DNA from: Sphingopyxis macrogoltabida
Lineage (GTDB): Bacteria > Pseudomonadota > Alphaproteobacteria > Sphingomonadales > Sphingomonadaceae
NCBI RefSeq assembly: GCF_001307295.1
Contig: NZ_CP012700.1
Span: 189,001 to 253,000 of the forward strand
DNA length: 64,000 nucleotides
Direction of reading: 5' to 3'
The translations under genes and the position numbers were made by a program. Positions 45,701-54,730 of this stretch are shown one piece after another; position 1 is the stretch's first letter; each line of letters starts with the position of its first letter. The notes under the pieces were generated by a model, which made no database searches, was not told the origin of the DNA, and was given only the letters and a program-made list of their open reading frames with translations.

Positions 45701-46579
45701 ATGGACGACGCCAGCGAAAAGACCGGAAAGGCCTTATGGACCGCGCTGCTGCGCGGGCTGCGCCCCGCCGTGCCGGCGGTGATCGGCGCCGCGGCGCTGA
45801 CTTTCCTGTTCGCGGCTGTGATGCCGCTCGCTTGGGTCGCCGGGATCAGCTGGAACCTCTATCTCGATCGCCTCTCCGACCTGTTTCTGCCGCCGATCGG
45901 CAATGGCGGACGGCTGGCGATGGCGCTCGGCATGGCGGCGATCGCCGCCGTGGTCGCGGGCATCATCGCGCTGATGATTGCCGAGCCCGAAGCGACCGGG
46001 GTCGCGTCGCTGCGCCGCCGGATACGCCGCCGTTCCGAAGTCGATGAGGATACGGACGAGGTGTTGCGCCGCCGCCGCGTCGACCTGCACCCCGACGATC
46101 CGCCGCGGCCGCCGATCCGCGCCGGGCGCGACCTCCCCGCCGCGGGGCTGGGGCCCGTTGGTGTCCATGATGCCGCGACTGCTCCGGACGATGAAGCGGC
46201 GTTCGACCTGTCGTTCGCCGAACGGGCGGTGGAAGAAGCGGCCGATGATTTCCCGGCCGGCGACGGCGATGAACTCGTCCTTGCCGAACGCGCACCCGAA
46301 CCCGCAGCTTACGAAGCGACGGGCGACGAGCCGTGGTTGCAGCCCGCCGAGCTTGCGCCGCCGATCATGCCCGACCCCGCCGACAAGAGTCTCGGTGCGA
46401 TGGTCGCGCGTTTCGAGGCCGGACTGGCGCGCCGTCGCCAGCCGTTTGCAGAGCCTGTTGCGGCCCCCGGTGCTACCGTGACCGGCGCAGCCACAGCCGA
46501 CGAAGAGCCCGAGGTCGATTTCGCGCTCGAGGCGGCGCTCGGCACCCTGCAAAGAATGAACCGCAGCGCTGTCCGCTGA
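45701..46579 (+). CDS. Two-helix membrane protein with long acidic cytoplasmic tail
   Basis: The 292-residue protein has two transmembrane helices (about 25-48 and 70-95). A basic patch (RRRIRRRSEVDEDTDEVLRR) and about 170 residues of acidic, low-complexity sequence follow, ending in a short helix (DFALEAALGTLQRMNR). I recognise no family. The layout suggests a membrane anchor or scaffold. It follows the glycosyltransferase by 44 bases. Its stop lies within a 14-bp perfect palindrome (46576-46589) shared with the stop of the converging gene. Confidence 0.6.
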   Translation: MDDASEKTGKALWTALLRGLRPAVPAVIGAAALTFLFAAVMPLAWVAGISWNLYLDRLSDLFLPPIGNGGRLAMALGMAAIAAVVAGIIALMIAEPEATGVASLRRRIRRRSEVDEDTDEVLRRRRVDLHPDDPPRPPIRAGRDLPAAGLGPVGVHDAATAPDDEAAFDLSFAERAVEEAADDFPAGDGDELVLAERAPEPAAYEATGDEPWLQPAELAPPIMPDPADKSLGAMVARFEAGLARRRQPFAEPVAAPGATVTGAATADEEPEVDFALEAALGTLQRMNRSAVR

Positions 46580-46585
46580 CGTACG

Positions 46586-46912
46586 TCAGTCCTCCACCGT
46601 CAATATTTCGATCCGCAAGGCATCGGCCGCGCCCGCCGGCTCGACCGCGATATCGGCGACGATATGCCCGGCGAGTGCCCATTCGATCGCCGACAGTCGC
46701 TGGCGCAGGGCCCGGCAAAGCAGCGGAATGTCGCCCACCGCGGCGACGCACGGAAACAGGTGCCGCGCCCCGACGAAGTTGGCGCTTGCCCATGGCCGCA
46801 GCGTCGAAGCGCCGAGCGTCAGGCCGTGCGGCAGTTCGCGCGCCAGCAGGCGGGACAGCCGGCGGTGCGGGCAGCCGGGGCGGGCGGGTGCGGCAGGCGA
46901 CCAGCGGATCAT
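46586..46912 (-). CDS. Uncharacterised protein, second gene of an S24-linked pair
   Basis: The 108-residue product has an Arg- and Pro-rich N-terminus, then a compact domain containing WASANFVGARHLFPC and LSAIEWALAGHIVADIAVE. I do not recognise the family. It is coupled to the upstream 87-residue gene by an ATGA overlap, so both are made from one mRNA. That mRNA starts in the operator region of the S24 repressor. The start at 46912 is set by this overlap. Confidence 0.6.
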   Translation of the reverse strand: MIRWSPAAPARPGCPHRRLSRLLARELPHGLTLGASTLRPWASANFVGARHLFPCVAAVGDIPLLCRALRQRLSAIEWALAGHIVADIAVEPAGAADALRIEILTVED

Positions 46913-47172
46913 GCCTGCGCTCCTGGATTGAGGGCGCGTGCGGCGCGGGTGCGGCGGTCCCCTTGCGGCCGGACTCGGCCCGCGCGGCGCTCGGCGCGCC
47001 ATTTGTTCATGAAATGTTCCACACGGCACCGGATATCGAGCCCGGCTTCGCGTCCGCCGCGCAGGTCGCTGACCAACCGAGGATCATGCACTGCCGCACG
47101 TCCGAAGACGCTCGGCGGCATCGCCGATTCGTGCAGGAAAGCCTCGATCCGTTGCAGCAGGCTGCGCTCCAT
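46909..47172 (-). CDS. Small HTH-like protein divergent from an S24 repressor
   Basis: The 87-residue basic product contains LLQRIEAFLHESAMPPSVFG followed by RAAVHDPRLVSDLRGGREAG. This pattern resembles small alphaproteobacterial Cro/XRE-like helix-turn-helix proteins (recognition helix near DPRLVSDLRGGRE). The C-terminal tail is Arg-rich. It may bind DNA. It is the first gene of a two-gene unit with its promoter region facing the S24 regulator across 127 bp. The start at 47172 begins the recognisable domain. Confidence 0.62.
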   Translation of the reverse strand: MERSLLQRIEAFLHESAMPPSVFGRAAVHDPRLVSDLRGGREAGLDIRCRVEHFMNKWRAERRAGRVRPQGDRRTRAARALNPGAQA

Positions 47173-47214
47173 AATTTCCTCCCTGTTCCGCCCGTCCAAA
47201 GGGCGACTCGTCAA

Positions 47215-47288
47215 ATAGGATATTTCCTATCTGAGCAGATTTTTCCTACTTGTCTAGGAAAAATCCTATTGCTAAAGACGAAATAGGA
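47215..47288. promoter_or_regulatory. Three TAGGA-type inverted repeats between divergent genes
   Basis: ATAGGA-TATT-TCCTAT (47215-47230), TTTTTCCTA-CTTGTC-TAGGAAAAA (47240-47263) and TCCTATT-N11-AATAGGA (47264-47288) are all perfect dyads of one motif. The tract is AT-rich and lies between the S24 repressor and the two-gene unit. This is the layout of a phage-style operator set controlling both directions. Confidence 0.72.
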
Positions 47289-47299
47289 AGGACCAACCA

Positions 47300-47968
47300 G
47301 TGGCCGATTTATCCGACGATCCACGCATGGCACTCGACCGGCTCTTGCAGGAAAAGGGCGTCGATTATGCCCAGCTTTCGGCGCGCATCGGGCGCAACCC
47401 CGCCTATATCCAGCAATTCATCAAACGCGGGTCGCCGCGGCGGCTGGCCGAACAGGACCGCGCGCGCATTGCCGCCTATCTGGGGGTTTCGGAAGCGTTG
47501 CTCGGCGGCGCGGTGCAGCGTGTCGCGGCGCCGTCGCGGGCGCGGGGCGCCGATATGGTGCTGGTGCCGAAGCTTGCGATCGGTGCCTCGGCGGGCGCCG
47601 GGGCCAGCGTCGACGGCGAGCCGGTCGAGGGCGAGGTGGCGTTCGACCCCAAATGGCTGCGCGGGCTCGGCGCCGATCCGCGTGCGCTCAGCATCATCCG
47701 CGTCGAAGGCGATTCGATGGCGCCGACGCTGAACGACGGCGACGACATATTGGTCGACGGCGGCGATGCGGCGGGACGGCTGCGCGACGGCATCTATGTG
47801 CTGCGCATGGACGATGTGCTGATGGTGAAGCGCGTGTCACGCGCGCCGGGGCAGGGGCGGATTTCGGTGATCAGCGATAATCCGCATTATCGCAGCTGGG
47901 ACGACCTGCCGATGGCGGCGGTGCAACTGGTCGGGCGCGTCGTATGGACAGGGCGGCGGGTGCGCTGA
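47300..47968 (+). CDS. S24/LexA-type repressor with XRE HTH domain
   Basis: The 222-residue regulator has an N-terminal HTH (VDYAQLSARIGRNPAYIQQF) and a C-terminal peptidase S24 domain. The Ser/Lys dyad is in VEGDSMAPTLNDGD and VLMVKRVSR. A possible self-cleavage Ala-Gly site lies in the linker (GASAGAGAS). Such proteins repress their targets and are inactivated by RecA-stimulated self-cleavage. Overlap with three TAGGA dyads just upstream predicts autoregulation and control of the divergent unit. No phage structural genes are adjacent, so it is a host-type or relic regulator. Confidence 0.88.
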   Translation: MADLSDDPRMALDRLLQEKGVDYAQLSARIGRNPAYIQQFIKRGSPRRLAEQDRARIAAYLGVSEALLGGAVQRVAAPSRARGADMVLVPKLAIGASAGAGASVDGEPVEGEVAFDPKWLRGLGADPRALSIIRVEGDSMAPTLNDGDDILVDGGDAAGRLRDGIYVLRMDDVLMVKRVSRAPGQGRISVISDNPHYRSWDDLPMAAVQLVGRVVWTGRRVR

Positions 47969-47997
47969 GTGTTAGCCGAGACAGACTTGGCTTCATC

Positions 47998-48068
47998 GTC
48001 ACCCCGGACTTGATCCGGGGTCCATGGCCCCGATGCCGCAGTGGATCCCGGATCAAGTCCGGGATGAC
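47998..48068. repeat. Palindromic repeat family B, copy 3
   Basis: GTCACCCCGGACTTGATCCGGGG and CCCGGATCAAGTCCGGG are two hairpins facing each other across about 15 bp, bounded by GTC and GATGAC. The repeat lies between the converging S24 and lipoprotein genes. Confidence 0.85.
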
Positions 48069-48128
48069 GAAAATGGGTGGCGCAACGTCCACTCGCCGTT
48101 CCCAAAGCCATTTCGCAACAAGGAGGAT

Positions 48129-48434
48129 TTAATACGGCGCTGCCATCTCCGCTTCGATCTCGTGATCGAGCACTTCGGCGCGCTGGCATTGCGCCTGATC
48201 GCCGTTCCGGCATTTCCGGGTCGCCTTGTCGCGTTCGCGTGACAGCTTGCCGACGCGCTCCTCGCGCTTGCGCAGCTCGCGGCCGCGGTTGCGGTCGGAT
48301 TCGTCCTGGCTGGTCGTCGACCAGTCGGCGACCTGGCCGACCGCCTTGACCGGTGCGGTGACGACCGATTTGACCGCCCCGACGCAGCCGCCGAGCAGCG
48401 GCGCCATCAGCACTGCGATAATCAGGGTGCGCAT
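48129..48434 (-). CDS. Small lipoprotein with charged helical tail
   Basis: The 101-residue precursor has a lipobox, MAPLLGGC, with Cys near residue 17. A short hydrophobic part (VGAVKSVVTAPVKAVGQVADW) and a highly charged helix (GRELRKREERVGKLSRERD) follow. It is probably anchored in the outer or inner membrane. The function is unknown. The start at 48434 begins the signal peptide. Confidence 0.75.
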   Translation of the reverse strand: MRTLIIAVLMAPLLGGCVGAVKSVVTAPVKAVGQVADWSTTSQDESDRNRGRELRKREERVGKLSRERDKATRKCRNGDQAQCQRAEVLDHEIEAEMAAPY

Positions 48435-48610
48435 TTCGTCCTCCTCGGTGTCGGTCGGCCATCGCATAGCAGCGCCGATGTGAACAGGATATTGCGATGA
48501 GCGGTCCGTCGCGCCGGCATCTGTCATATCACTGAAACAATTGATTAAATTTCTGTTTACCAGCAGAGGCTAGGCGATGCGGCGAACCTGTTGCCGCAGA
48601 CCGAAGAGAT

Positions 48611-49900
48611 ATGATGACCCGCGCGCTCCCCGACCTTGTTTCATTTCCCAGTCACAGGGCGGCGGTCGGCGTCGATGCGCATCTGTCCGAGGTCATCGAC
48701 ATTTTTCGCGGCAATTCGCAGCTCCGCATTCTGGCCGTGCTCGACAAGGCAGATCGGCCGGTCGGTATCGTTCGCGAGCAGCGGGTGCGCGAATTGCTGT
48801 TCTGTCCCTATTGGTTCTCGTTGATGCAGAATCCGACGATCGGCGGTTCGATTGCGACGATGATCGAGCCCTGTCTGACCGCGAGCGTCACCGAATCGAC
48901 GGCCAGCCTGCTGCGTATTTCGTCGGCATCGCCCGGACATGAAGGGCTGGTGCTCGTCGACGACGGCCGTTTTGTCGAGACGCTCGACAGCGGCCAGATT
49001 GCCCGGCTGGCGATGCTCCGCGAAATCGAACTGGCGCAGGAACGCACCGCCCGCGCGGGCCGGGTCGGCGATGCCGGACGGCAATTCCAGCAGGAAATCG
49101 CGACGCTCACCGATGCGCTTTCCGATATGGCGCGCGAGGCCGAGACGGTGGCGCTGCACCTGTCCGAGCGCGCGCAGCGGACCGGCCGCGATGCGGTTTC
49201 GGTCGCGGGCGCCACCGCGCAGACATTGGCGGGACTCAAATCGCTCGGCGAGCGCGGCCATGCGCTCGCGGCGGCGATGGCGCAGATCGTCGACGACGGC
49301 CGCCGCGCGCGGGGGGCGCGGCAAGAGGCGCGCGTTACCATCGCACAGGCCGGCGAGCGCGCAGCAGCGCTCAGAGCGGCGAGCCAATCGATCGAACAGA
49401 TGCTGGCGCTGATCGTCGATATGGCGAGCCGAACCAACATGCTGGCGCTCAACGCCGGCATCGAGGCGGCAAGGGCGGGCGATGCGGGCCGGGGCTTTGC
49501 CGTGGTCGCGACCGAAGTGAAGACGCTGGCGCGCCAGACGCGGTCGGCGGCGGGCGACATAACCCGATATGTCGATCGCATCCGCGCCGTCATCGACGAG
49601 GTGAACGACGGTTTCGACGAGGTCGAAAGGGCGATCAGCGCCAACAACGGCTTTTCCGACGCGATCGATCGCGCCGTCGACGGCCAGAGCGCGACGACGC
49701 TGACGATCGCAAGCTATGTCGAGCAAGCGCTGTCGGCTGGCCGCGAAATCGACGTCCGGGCGCTCGATATCAGCCGCGGTGCACTCGCCGTGGAAGGCGG
49801 CGCCGAAACGCTCGGGCAACTCTCCTCGCGTCTGACGCATGCGGTGCAGTCGCTGCACCAGCGCACGCACCGCTTCATCGACACGGTGGCCGCGGCGTGA
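48611..49900 (+). CDS. Soluble methyl-accepting chemotaxis protein with N-terminal CBS-like region
   Basis: The 429-residue protein has no transmembrane helix. The N-terminal 130 residues include [20 protein letters not shown], a CBS-domain-like stretch. The C-terminal signalling hairpin is clear: [37 protein letters not shown]. It would signal to CheA/CheW from the cytoplasm, or run a chemosensory array for another output. The ligand is unknown; CBS-type regions often bind nucleotides. No che genes are nearby. Confidence 0.85.
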   Translation: MMTRALPDLVSFPSHRAAVGVDAHLSEVIDIFRGNSQLRILAVLDKADRPVGIVREQRVRELLFCPYWFSLMQNPTIGGSIATMIEPCLTASVTESTASLLRISSASPGHEGLVLVDDGRFVETLDSGQIARLAMLREIELAQERTARAGRVGDAGRQFQQEIATLTDALSDMAREAETVALHLSERAQRTGRDAVSVAGATAQTLAGLKSLGERGHALAAAMAQIVDDGRRARGARQEARVTIAQAGERAAALRAASQSIEQMLALIVDMASRTNMLALNAGIEAARAGDAGRGFAVVATEVKTLARQTRSAAGDITRYVDRIRAVIDEVNDGFDEVERAISANNGFSDAIDRAVDGQSATTLTIASYVEQALSAGREIDVRALDISRGALAVEGGAETLGQLSSRLTHAVQSLHQRTHRFIDTVAAA

Positions 49901-50026
49901 TCGCTGCGCCCGGCCGCGGCCGGGCCCGAAGGCCTGTCGTTACAAAGGCTTGCCGCCCCGTTTCCTGCTGCTAGACTGCCCCGCGCGCCGGGGGCGCTCA
50001 TGGCCGCCGGCGGGGAGGAGGGTCAT

Positions 50027-50752
50027 ATGACGAATATGCAAAAAGGGCTCGCCGAGTTCATCGGCACCTTCTGGCTTGTCTTCGGTGGCTGCGGCAGCGC
50101 GGTGCTGGCGGCGGGGGTGCCCGACGTCGGCATCGGATATCTCGGTGTCTCGCTGGCTTTCGGTTTGACAGTGGTGACGATGGCATATGCGATCGGCCAT
50201 ATTTCGGGCTGCCATCTCAACCCCGCGGTGACCGTGGGCTTATGGGCCGGCGGGCGTTTCGACGCGCGCGACATCCCGCTTTATGTGGTCGCACAGGTGC
50301 TCGGCGCGATCGTCGCGGCCTTCCTGCTCTTCTATATCGCCAGCGGTACGCCGGGCTATGATCTCGCGACCAATGGCCTTGCCGCCAACGGGTTCGGCGA
50401 AGGGTCGCCCGGCGGTTATGACCTCTGGTCCGGTCTGCTCATCGAGATTTTGCTCACCGCCTTCTTCCTGTGGATCATCATGGGGTCGACCGACGGCCGC
50501 GCGCCGGCGGGCTTTGCCCCGATTGCGATCGGGCTTGCGCTGACGCTGATCCACCTGATTTCGATCCCGGTGACCAACACCTCGGTCAACCCGGCGCGCA
50601 GCACGGGGCCGGCGCTGGTCGTCGGCGGTCTGGCGCTGCACCAGCTCTGGCTGTTCTGGGTCGCACCGGCGATCGGCGGTCTCGCCGGGGGCTGGCTGTA
50701 TCGCACCGTCGGGGCGGATCGTTTCCCCAAGCCGAATATCGAAGGCGAGTAA
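50027..50752 (+). CDS. aqpZ: Aquaporin Z
   Basis: This 241-residue water channel has six transmembrane helices and two NPA half-helices: [13 protein letters not shown] and [14 protein letters not shown]. The selectivity filter His before the first NPA region and Arg after the second fit a strict water channel. The start at 50027 ([16 protein letters not shown]) is preferred over 50000. A strong bidirectional hairpin separates it from galU. Confidence 0.95.
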   Translation: MTNMQKGLAEFIGTFWLVFGGCGSAVLAAGVPDVGIGYLGVSLAFGLTVVTMAYAIGHISGCHLNPAVTVGLWAGGRFDARDIPLYVVAQVLGAIVAAFLLFYIASGTPGYDLATNGLAANGFGEGSPGGYDLWSGLLIEILLTAFFLWIIMGSTDGRAPAGFAPIAIGLALTLIHLISIPVTNTSVNPARSTGPALVVGGLALHQLWLFWVAPAIGGLAGGWLYRTVGADRFPKPNIEGE

Positions 50753-50760
50753 AAGGCGGA

Positions 50761-50789
50761 GCGCCGGCCGGGCCGTTTCCGGCCGGCGC
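50761..50789. terminator. Bidirectional terminator between aqpZ and galU
   Basis: A perfect 11-base stem GCGCCGGCCGG / CCGGCCGGCGC with a seven-base loop lies between the converging genes. AAAAGG before and CTTATTT after give partial U-tracts on both strands. Confidence 0.75.
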
Positions 50790-50792
50790 CGC

Positions 50793-51659
50793 TTATTTGA
50801 GCAGGTCGATGGCGAAGGCGCGAACGTCGGCCGCCATGTCGGGCCGCGCGAGGGCGACGGCCAGATTGGCCTGAATATAGCCCGCCTTCGACCCGCAGTC
50901 ATAGCGCGTGCCGTCGAAGGTCACGGCGTGGAAAGGCTGTTTGCCGATCATCGTCGCCATCGCGTCGGTGAGCTGGATTTCGCCGCCGGCGCCCTTTTCC
51001 TGCCGTTCGAGTACGCGCATCACTTCGGGCTGGAGGATGTAGCGGCCCGAGATGATGAGATTCGACGGTGCGTCGGCGACCGCGGGCTTTTCGACGAGCC
51101 CGGTGACTTCGGTCAGCGCGCCGTCGGCCTTGCCGGGAGCAATGACACCGTAGCTGGAGACCTGCGCGCGCGGAACTTCGAGCACCGAGATCAGGTTGCC
51201 GCCGACGCGATGGTATGCGTCGACCATCTGTTTCATGCAGCCGGGCGAGCCGTGCATGAATTCGTCGGGCAGGAAGATCGCAAAGGGTTCGTCGCCGACG
51301 ATGTCGCGCGCGCACCAGATGGCATGGCCAAGCCCCATCGGCTCCTGCTGCCGGACATAGGCGCAATTGCCGGGGCCGAGCCGCGTCGGTTCGAGCACCG
51401 ACAGATCCTTGCCGCGTTCGGACATCGTCTTTTCGAGTTCGAAGGCGATATCGAAATGATCCTCGATCGCGCTCTTGCCGCGTCCGGTGACGAAGATCAT
51501 CTGCTCGATCCCCGCCTCGCGCGCTTCGTCGACCGCATATTGGATCAGCGGCCGGTCGACGACGGGCAGCATTTCCTTCGGGATCGCCTTGGTCGCGGGC
51601 AGGAATCGCGTGCCGAGACCGGCGACGGGAAAGACGGCTTTGCGGATCGGCTTCAGCAT
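50793..51659 (-). CDS. galU: UTP-glucose-1-phosphate uridylyltransferase GalU
   Basis: The 288-residue nucleotidyltransferase makes UDP-glucose for envelope glycans. The nucleotide-binding loop is VAGLGTRFLPATKAIPKEML. Other family motifs are VDRPLIQYAVDEAREAG, LGLGHAIWCARDIVGDEPF-like sequence and a C-terminal DCGSKAGYIQANL. It fits with the polysaccharide genes at 43-45.7 kb as a possible supplier of precursor, though it is a separate unit. Confidence 0.95.
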   Translation of the reverse strand: MLKPIRKAVFPVAGLGTRFLPATKAIPKEMLPVVDRPLIQYAVDEAREAGIEQMIFVTGRGKSAIEDHFDIAFELEKTMSERGKDLSVLEPTRLGPGNCAYVRQQEPMGLGHAIWCARDIVGDEPFAIFLPDEFMHGSPGCMKQMVDAYHRVGGNLISVLEVPRAQVSSYGVIAPGKADGALTEVTGLVEKPAVADAPSNLIISGRYILQPEVMRVLERQEKGAGGEIQLTDAMATMIGKQPFHAVTFDGTRYDCGSKAGYIQANLAVALARPDMAADVRAFAIDLLK

Positions 51660-51714
51660 CGACAGCGGCTTAGCCGCGATCGCCGGGCAAGAAAAGGCCG
51701 GTGCCGAAACGCCG

Positions 51715-52239
51715 TTAGGGCGTGACGATCACGACGACGCGCCGATTGTCCTGGCGTCCCTCGGCGGTGGCGTTGCTCGACAACGGCAGCGTTTCGCCGC
51801 GGCCGACGATCTGGTCGGCGGTCAACTGCATGCCGTTGGCCTGCATCGGTGCCGCCACTGCCTGTGCCCGCGCCTGCGACAGCGTCAGATTATAGGAAGC
51901 GGTGCCGGTCGAATCGGTGTGGCCTTCGACCCGCGCGGTGGTGATGCCGACCGAAACGAGCCGCGCCGCCATCTCGCCGATCCGCCGTTGCTGGTCGTCA
52001 GAAATGCCGCTTTCGTTCGTCGCGAAAAGCAGGCGTTCGGGCATGTTCAACTGCCAGTCGAGGCCGGTTTCGACGAAGCCCTCGGACTGGAGTACGGCAA
52101 TCTGGGCCGGGCTGAAGCCGGTCTGTGGCGGCGTGCTTTGGCAGGCCGCCAGCAGCAACGCGAAACAAGCAATGAAGAAGAGGCGGACGTTGTACGCAAA
52201 GGGGTAAGTCACGATTATACTCCGTTTGGTCGCTGTCAT
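51715..52239 (-). CDS. yfiB: YfiB-like OmpA-domain lipoprotein
   Basis: The 174-residue precursor has a lipobox (FALLLAACQS) and a C-terminal OmpA peptidoglycan-binding domain: RLLFATNESGISDDQQRRIGEM, VEGHTDSTGTASYN and GRQDNRRVVVIV. In the YfiBNR system the outer-membrane lipoprotein captures periplasmic YfiR and so releases the cyclase YfiN. Its ATG overlaps the stop of the cyclase gene (ATGA). Confidence 0.85.
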   Translation of the reverse strand: MTATKRSIIVTYPFAYNVRLFFIACFALLLAACQSTPPQTGFSPAQIAVLQSEGFVETGLDWQLNMPERLLFATNESGISDDQQRRIGEMAARLVSVGITTARVEGHTDSTGTASYNLTLSQARAQAVAAPMQANGMQLTADQIVGRGETLPLSSNATAEGRQDNRRVVVIVTP

Positions 52240-53465
52240 CGGATCGAACGATTGGTCAGCTTGTCGGCATACATGGCGGCGTCGGCGGCGGTGAGCAGGG
52301 CAGTCGCATCGGCTCCGTTGTCGGGATAGACGGCGACGCCGACGCTGACCGAGGCGCGATACTTTTCGCCGCCCGGCAGTTCGACGGGTTGGGCGACGCA
52401 GGCGCGGATACGCATCGCGAGGTCGCCTGGAACGGTTTCGCTGTCGAGCGGGTCGATGATGACGACGAACTCGTCGCCACCGATGCGGGCCGCGAAATCG
52501 CCCTTGCGCAGCGTGTCCTTGATGCAGGCCGACAGTGCGACGAGCACGGCGTCGCCCGCGGCATGGCCGAAATTGTCGTTCGCGGCCTTGAAATTGTCGG
52601 CGTCGATGAAGAGCAGCGCGAAACGGCCGCCGCGGCGTTCGGCGGCTTCGATCCGCCGCGCGAGCTGTTCGTCGAAGGCCGCGCGGTTGGGCATTTCGGT
52701 CAGCGGATCGTGCGAGGCACGGTGCGCGAGAATCGCATGCTCGCTTTCCATATGACCCTGCCACCCCTGTAATTCGTCGAGCAGCGCATTGATGTCGCCG
52801 CCGAGCCGGTCGAGTTCGGCGATGCCGAGCGGCTGGACGCGCTTGTCGAACCGGCGATGGAGGCGGACGTCGTGCGCGACGGTGGCGATTTCGTTGAGCG
52901 GCTTCACCAGCTCATATTCGAACCGGCGGGCCAGCGCGATCGTCCCGAAGGCGGTGATGAGCAGGCAGATCAGCCCGGCGAGCAGCCCGATCCGGACATA
53001 ATCGGTGAGCGTCGAACTGTCGCCCCAGACCTCGACCTTGCCGACCGCCGAACCATTGCGCCGGACCGCGACGGCATAGGGTTCGGGGAAGAAGATGCGC
53101 GTCAGCAGCGGCGCCGGATCGTCGGCGGGCGAGGTCCATTCGATCAGCGGCTTGCCGCGATCGTCGAGCACGCGCAGCCGGGCGATGCCGGGAATTTGCG
53201 TCAGCGGCTCGATCCCTTCGCGCGCGGCTTGCGGATCGTTGAAGATCAGCGCCGGCTCGACGCCATAGGCGCCGAGTTGTGCGGCCAGTTCGATATTGCG
53301 GTCGGCATAACCGCGCAGCGCCGTGACCCCGGCGAGCAAGATGGTGAGCCCCGACAGCGCGACGGCGAACAGCGTGATGCCGAAGTGGAAGCGCGACAGC
53401 AATTTCTGCAGCGTCGTGCGCGCGCCGATGCGTTCGCCGGTTCGCCCGGGCGTGCGGCCGGTCAT
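52236..53465 (-). CDS. yfiN: YfiN-like membrane diguanylate cyclase
   Basis: This 409-residue protein has two transmembrane helices (about 30-52 and 155-178) around a periplasmic CHASE8-type domain of about 100 residues, then a HAMP-like linker and a GGDEF domain. The active site is IGGDEFVV, with an I-site RKGD five residues upstream, so product inhibition is likely. It synthesises cyclic di-GMP and is held off by YfiR. It overlaps both neighbouring genes by four bases. Confidence 0.9.
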   Translation of the reverse strand: MTGRTPGRTGERIGARTTLQKLLSRFHFGITLFAVALSGLTILLAGVTALRGYADRNIELAAQLGAYGVEPALIFNDPQAAREGIEPLTQIPGIARLRVLDDRGKPLIEWTSPADDPAPLLTRIFFPEPYAVAVRRNGSAVGKVEVWGDSSTLTDYVRIGLLAGLICLLITAFGTIALARRFEYELVKPLNEIATVAHDVRLHRRFDKRVQPLGIAELDRLGGDINALLDELQGWQGHMESEHAILAHRASHDPLTEMPNRAAFDEQLARRIEAAERRGGRFALLFIDADNFKAANDNFGHAAGDAVLVALSACIKDTLRKGDFAARIGGDEFVVIIDPLDSETVPGDLAMRIRACVAQPVELPGGEKYRASVSVGVAVYPDNGADATALLTAADAAMYADKLTNRSIR

Positions 53466-54007
53466 GGCGCGCCCTCCCCGTCGCGGCCGATCTTGAGCAC
53501 GCGTGGATCGATGCGCAGCGGCCCGCGGCCGATCGCGTCGAGGTTGACCGAAAAGCTGAGCCCTGCCTGCCGGTTGGCGAGGCAGAACATGGCGCCATAA
53601 ACACAGGCGGCGTCGTCGTCGGTGATCGTCAGCGCGGGGCGGCCGCGCACCCAGCCGATCAGCCGCTGGCGATCGGCGACCGGCATGCGCCCCAGGAAGA
53701 CGATGTCGCAGTCGGCGCCGCTCGTCACGCTATCGACCGTCATCCGGCGGACGGTCACGGCGGGGCCGCCCGGCACGACCGGCGCCATGCGGTCGGTCAG
53801 GCGCGGCGTTCCGACAAGGCACATTGTCCTGACCGCGCCGCGCTGGCCGTCGGGCCAGCGGGCATAGCCGATGATGCCGCCGAGCATGCGATTGGCCGCG
53901 CGCGCCGTCCCCCCGGCGCTGTCCTCGACAATCGTCTGGCTGGCGGCCTGGACCGACATCTGCGGCGTCGTGAACAACGAGCCGATCAGAAACAGCGATG
54001 CCAGCAC
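53462..54007 (-). CDS. yfiR: YfiR-like periplasmic repressor
   Basis: This 181-residue secreted protein starts with a signal peptide (MLASLFLIGSLFTTPQMSVQA). It shows the YfiR pattern: GGIIGYARWPDG, CLVGTPRLTD, CDIVFLGRM and a final AGLSFSVNLDAIGRGPLRIDP. Four Cys residues may form the redox-sensing disulfides known in YfiR. It binds the periplasmic domain of YfiN and keeps it inactive. It is the first gene of the three-gene unit. Confidence 0.87.
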   Translation of the reverse strand: MLASLFLIGSLFTTPQMSVQAASQTIVEDSAGGTARAANRMLGGIIGYARWPDGQRGAVRTMCLVGTPRLTDRMAPVVPGGPAVTVRRMTVDSVTSGADCDIVFLGRMPVADRQRLIGWVRGRPALTITDDDAACVYGAMFCLANRQAGLSFSVNLDAIGRGPLRIDPRVLKIGRDGEGAP

Positions 54008-54138
54008 CTTGCAGTGACCCCCAACTGCGTGTTCGGGGCCATCCTGCCCCAGCGAGGGGGCGTCCGCTAGTTAAAAGAGTATGAAAGTCAAGGAAAAGTA
54101 GCGGCATGCAACCTTATTGCAACACCTGCGGCGAGGCG

Positions 54139-54675
54139 TCAGCCGGTGCGCAGACGGTCGCCGAAGCCCTTGCGGAGCTTGGCGAGCTTCGGCGGAATGA
54201 CGGCCATGCAATAGGGATTGCGCTGCCCTTCGCCGTCCCAATAGGACTGGTGGTAGTCCTCGGCCGGATACCAGTCGCTGGCCGCCTCGATCGTCGTGAC
54301 GATCGGCGCCGGCCAGTCGGCCTGCGCCCGTTCTATGCCGGCGCGTGCGGCGTCGCCCTGTGCGGCGTCGAGCGGGAAGAGCGCGCTGCGATACTGGGTG
54401 CCGATGTCGTTGCCCTGACGGTTGAGCGTCGTCGGATCGTGCGTGGCGAAATGGACGTCGAGCAGGTCGTCATAGGAAATGAACGAAGGGTCGAAGACGA
54501 TACGGATCGCCTCGGCGTGCCCGGTGTCGCCGCCGCATACCTGCTTGTAGGTCGGGTTGGGGACCGAACCGCCGATATAGCCGCTCTCGACGCTCTCGAC
54601 GCCGGAAAGCGACTGGAACACGGCCTCGGTGCACCAGAAGCAGCCTCCGGCGAAAATGGCGGTCTCACGGGTCAT
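54139..54675 (-). CDS. msrA: Peptide methionine sulfoxide reductase MsrA
   Basis: The 178-residue cytoplasmic repair enzyme has the active-site motif GGCFWCTE (nucleophilic Cys near residue 12). Also present are SGYIGGSVPNPTYKQVCGGDTGHAEA and YRSALFPLD, with a C-terminal pattern ending NPYCMAVIPPKL. It reduces the S-form of methionine sulfoxide, with thioredoxin as donor. It stands alone. Confidence 0.95.
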   Translation of the reverse strand: MTRETAIFAGGCFWCTEAVFQSLSGVESVESGYIGGSVPNPTYKQVCGGDTGHAEAIRIVFDPSFISYDDLLDVHFATHDPTTLNRQGNDIGTQYRSALFPLDAAQGDAARAGIERAQADWPAPIVTTIEAASDWYPAEDYHQSYWDGEGQRNPYCMAVIPPKLAKLRKGFGDRLRTG

Positions 54676-54730
54676 GGTGTCGATCCCTTTCGGAAGGAGG
54701 AAGATGCCTCCAAAATAGGATGGCGCCGCC

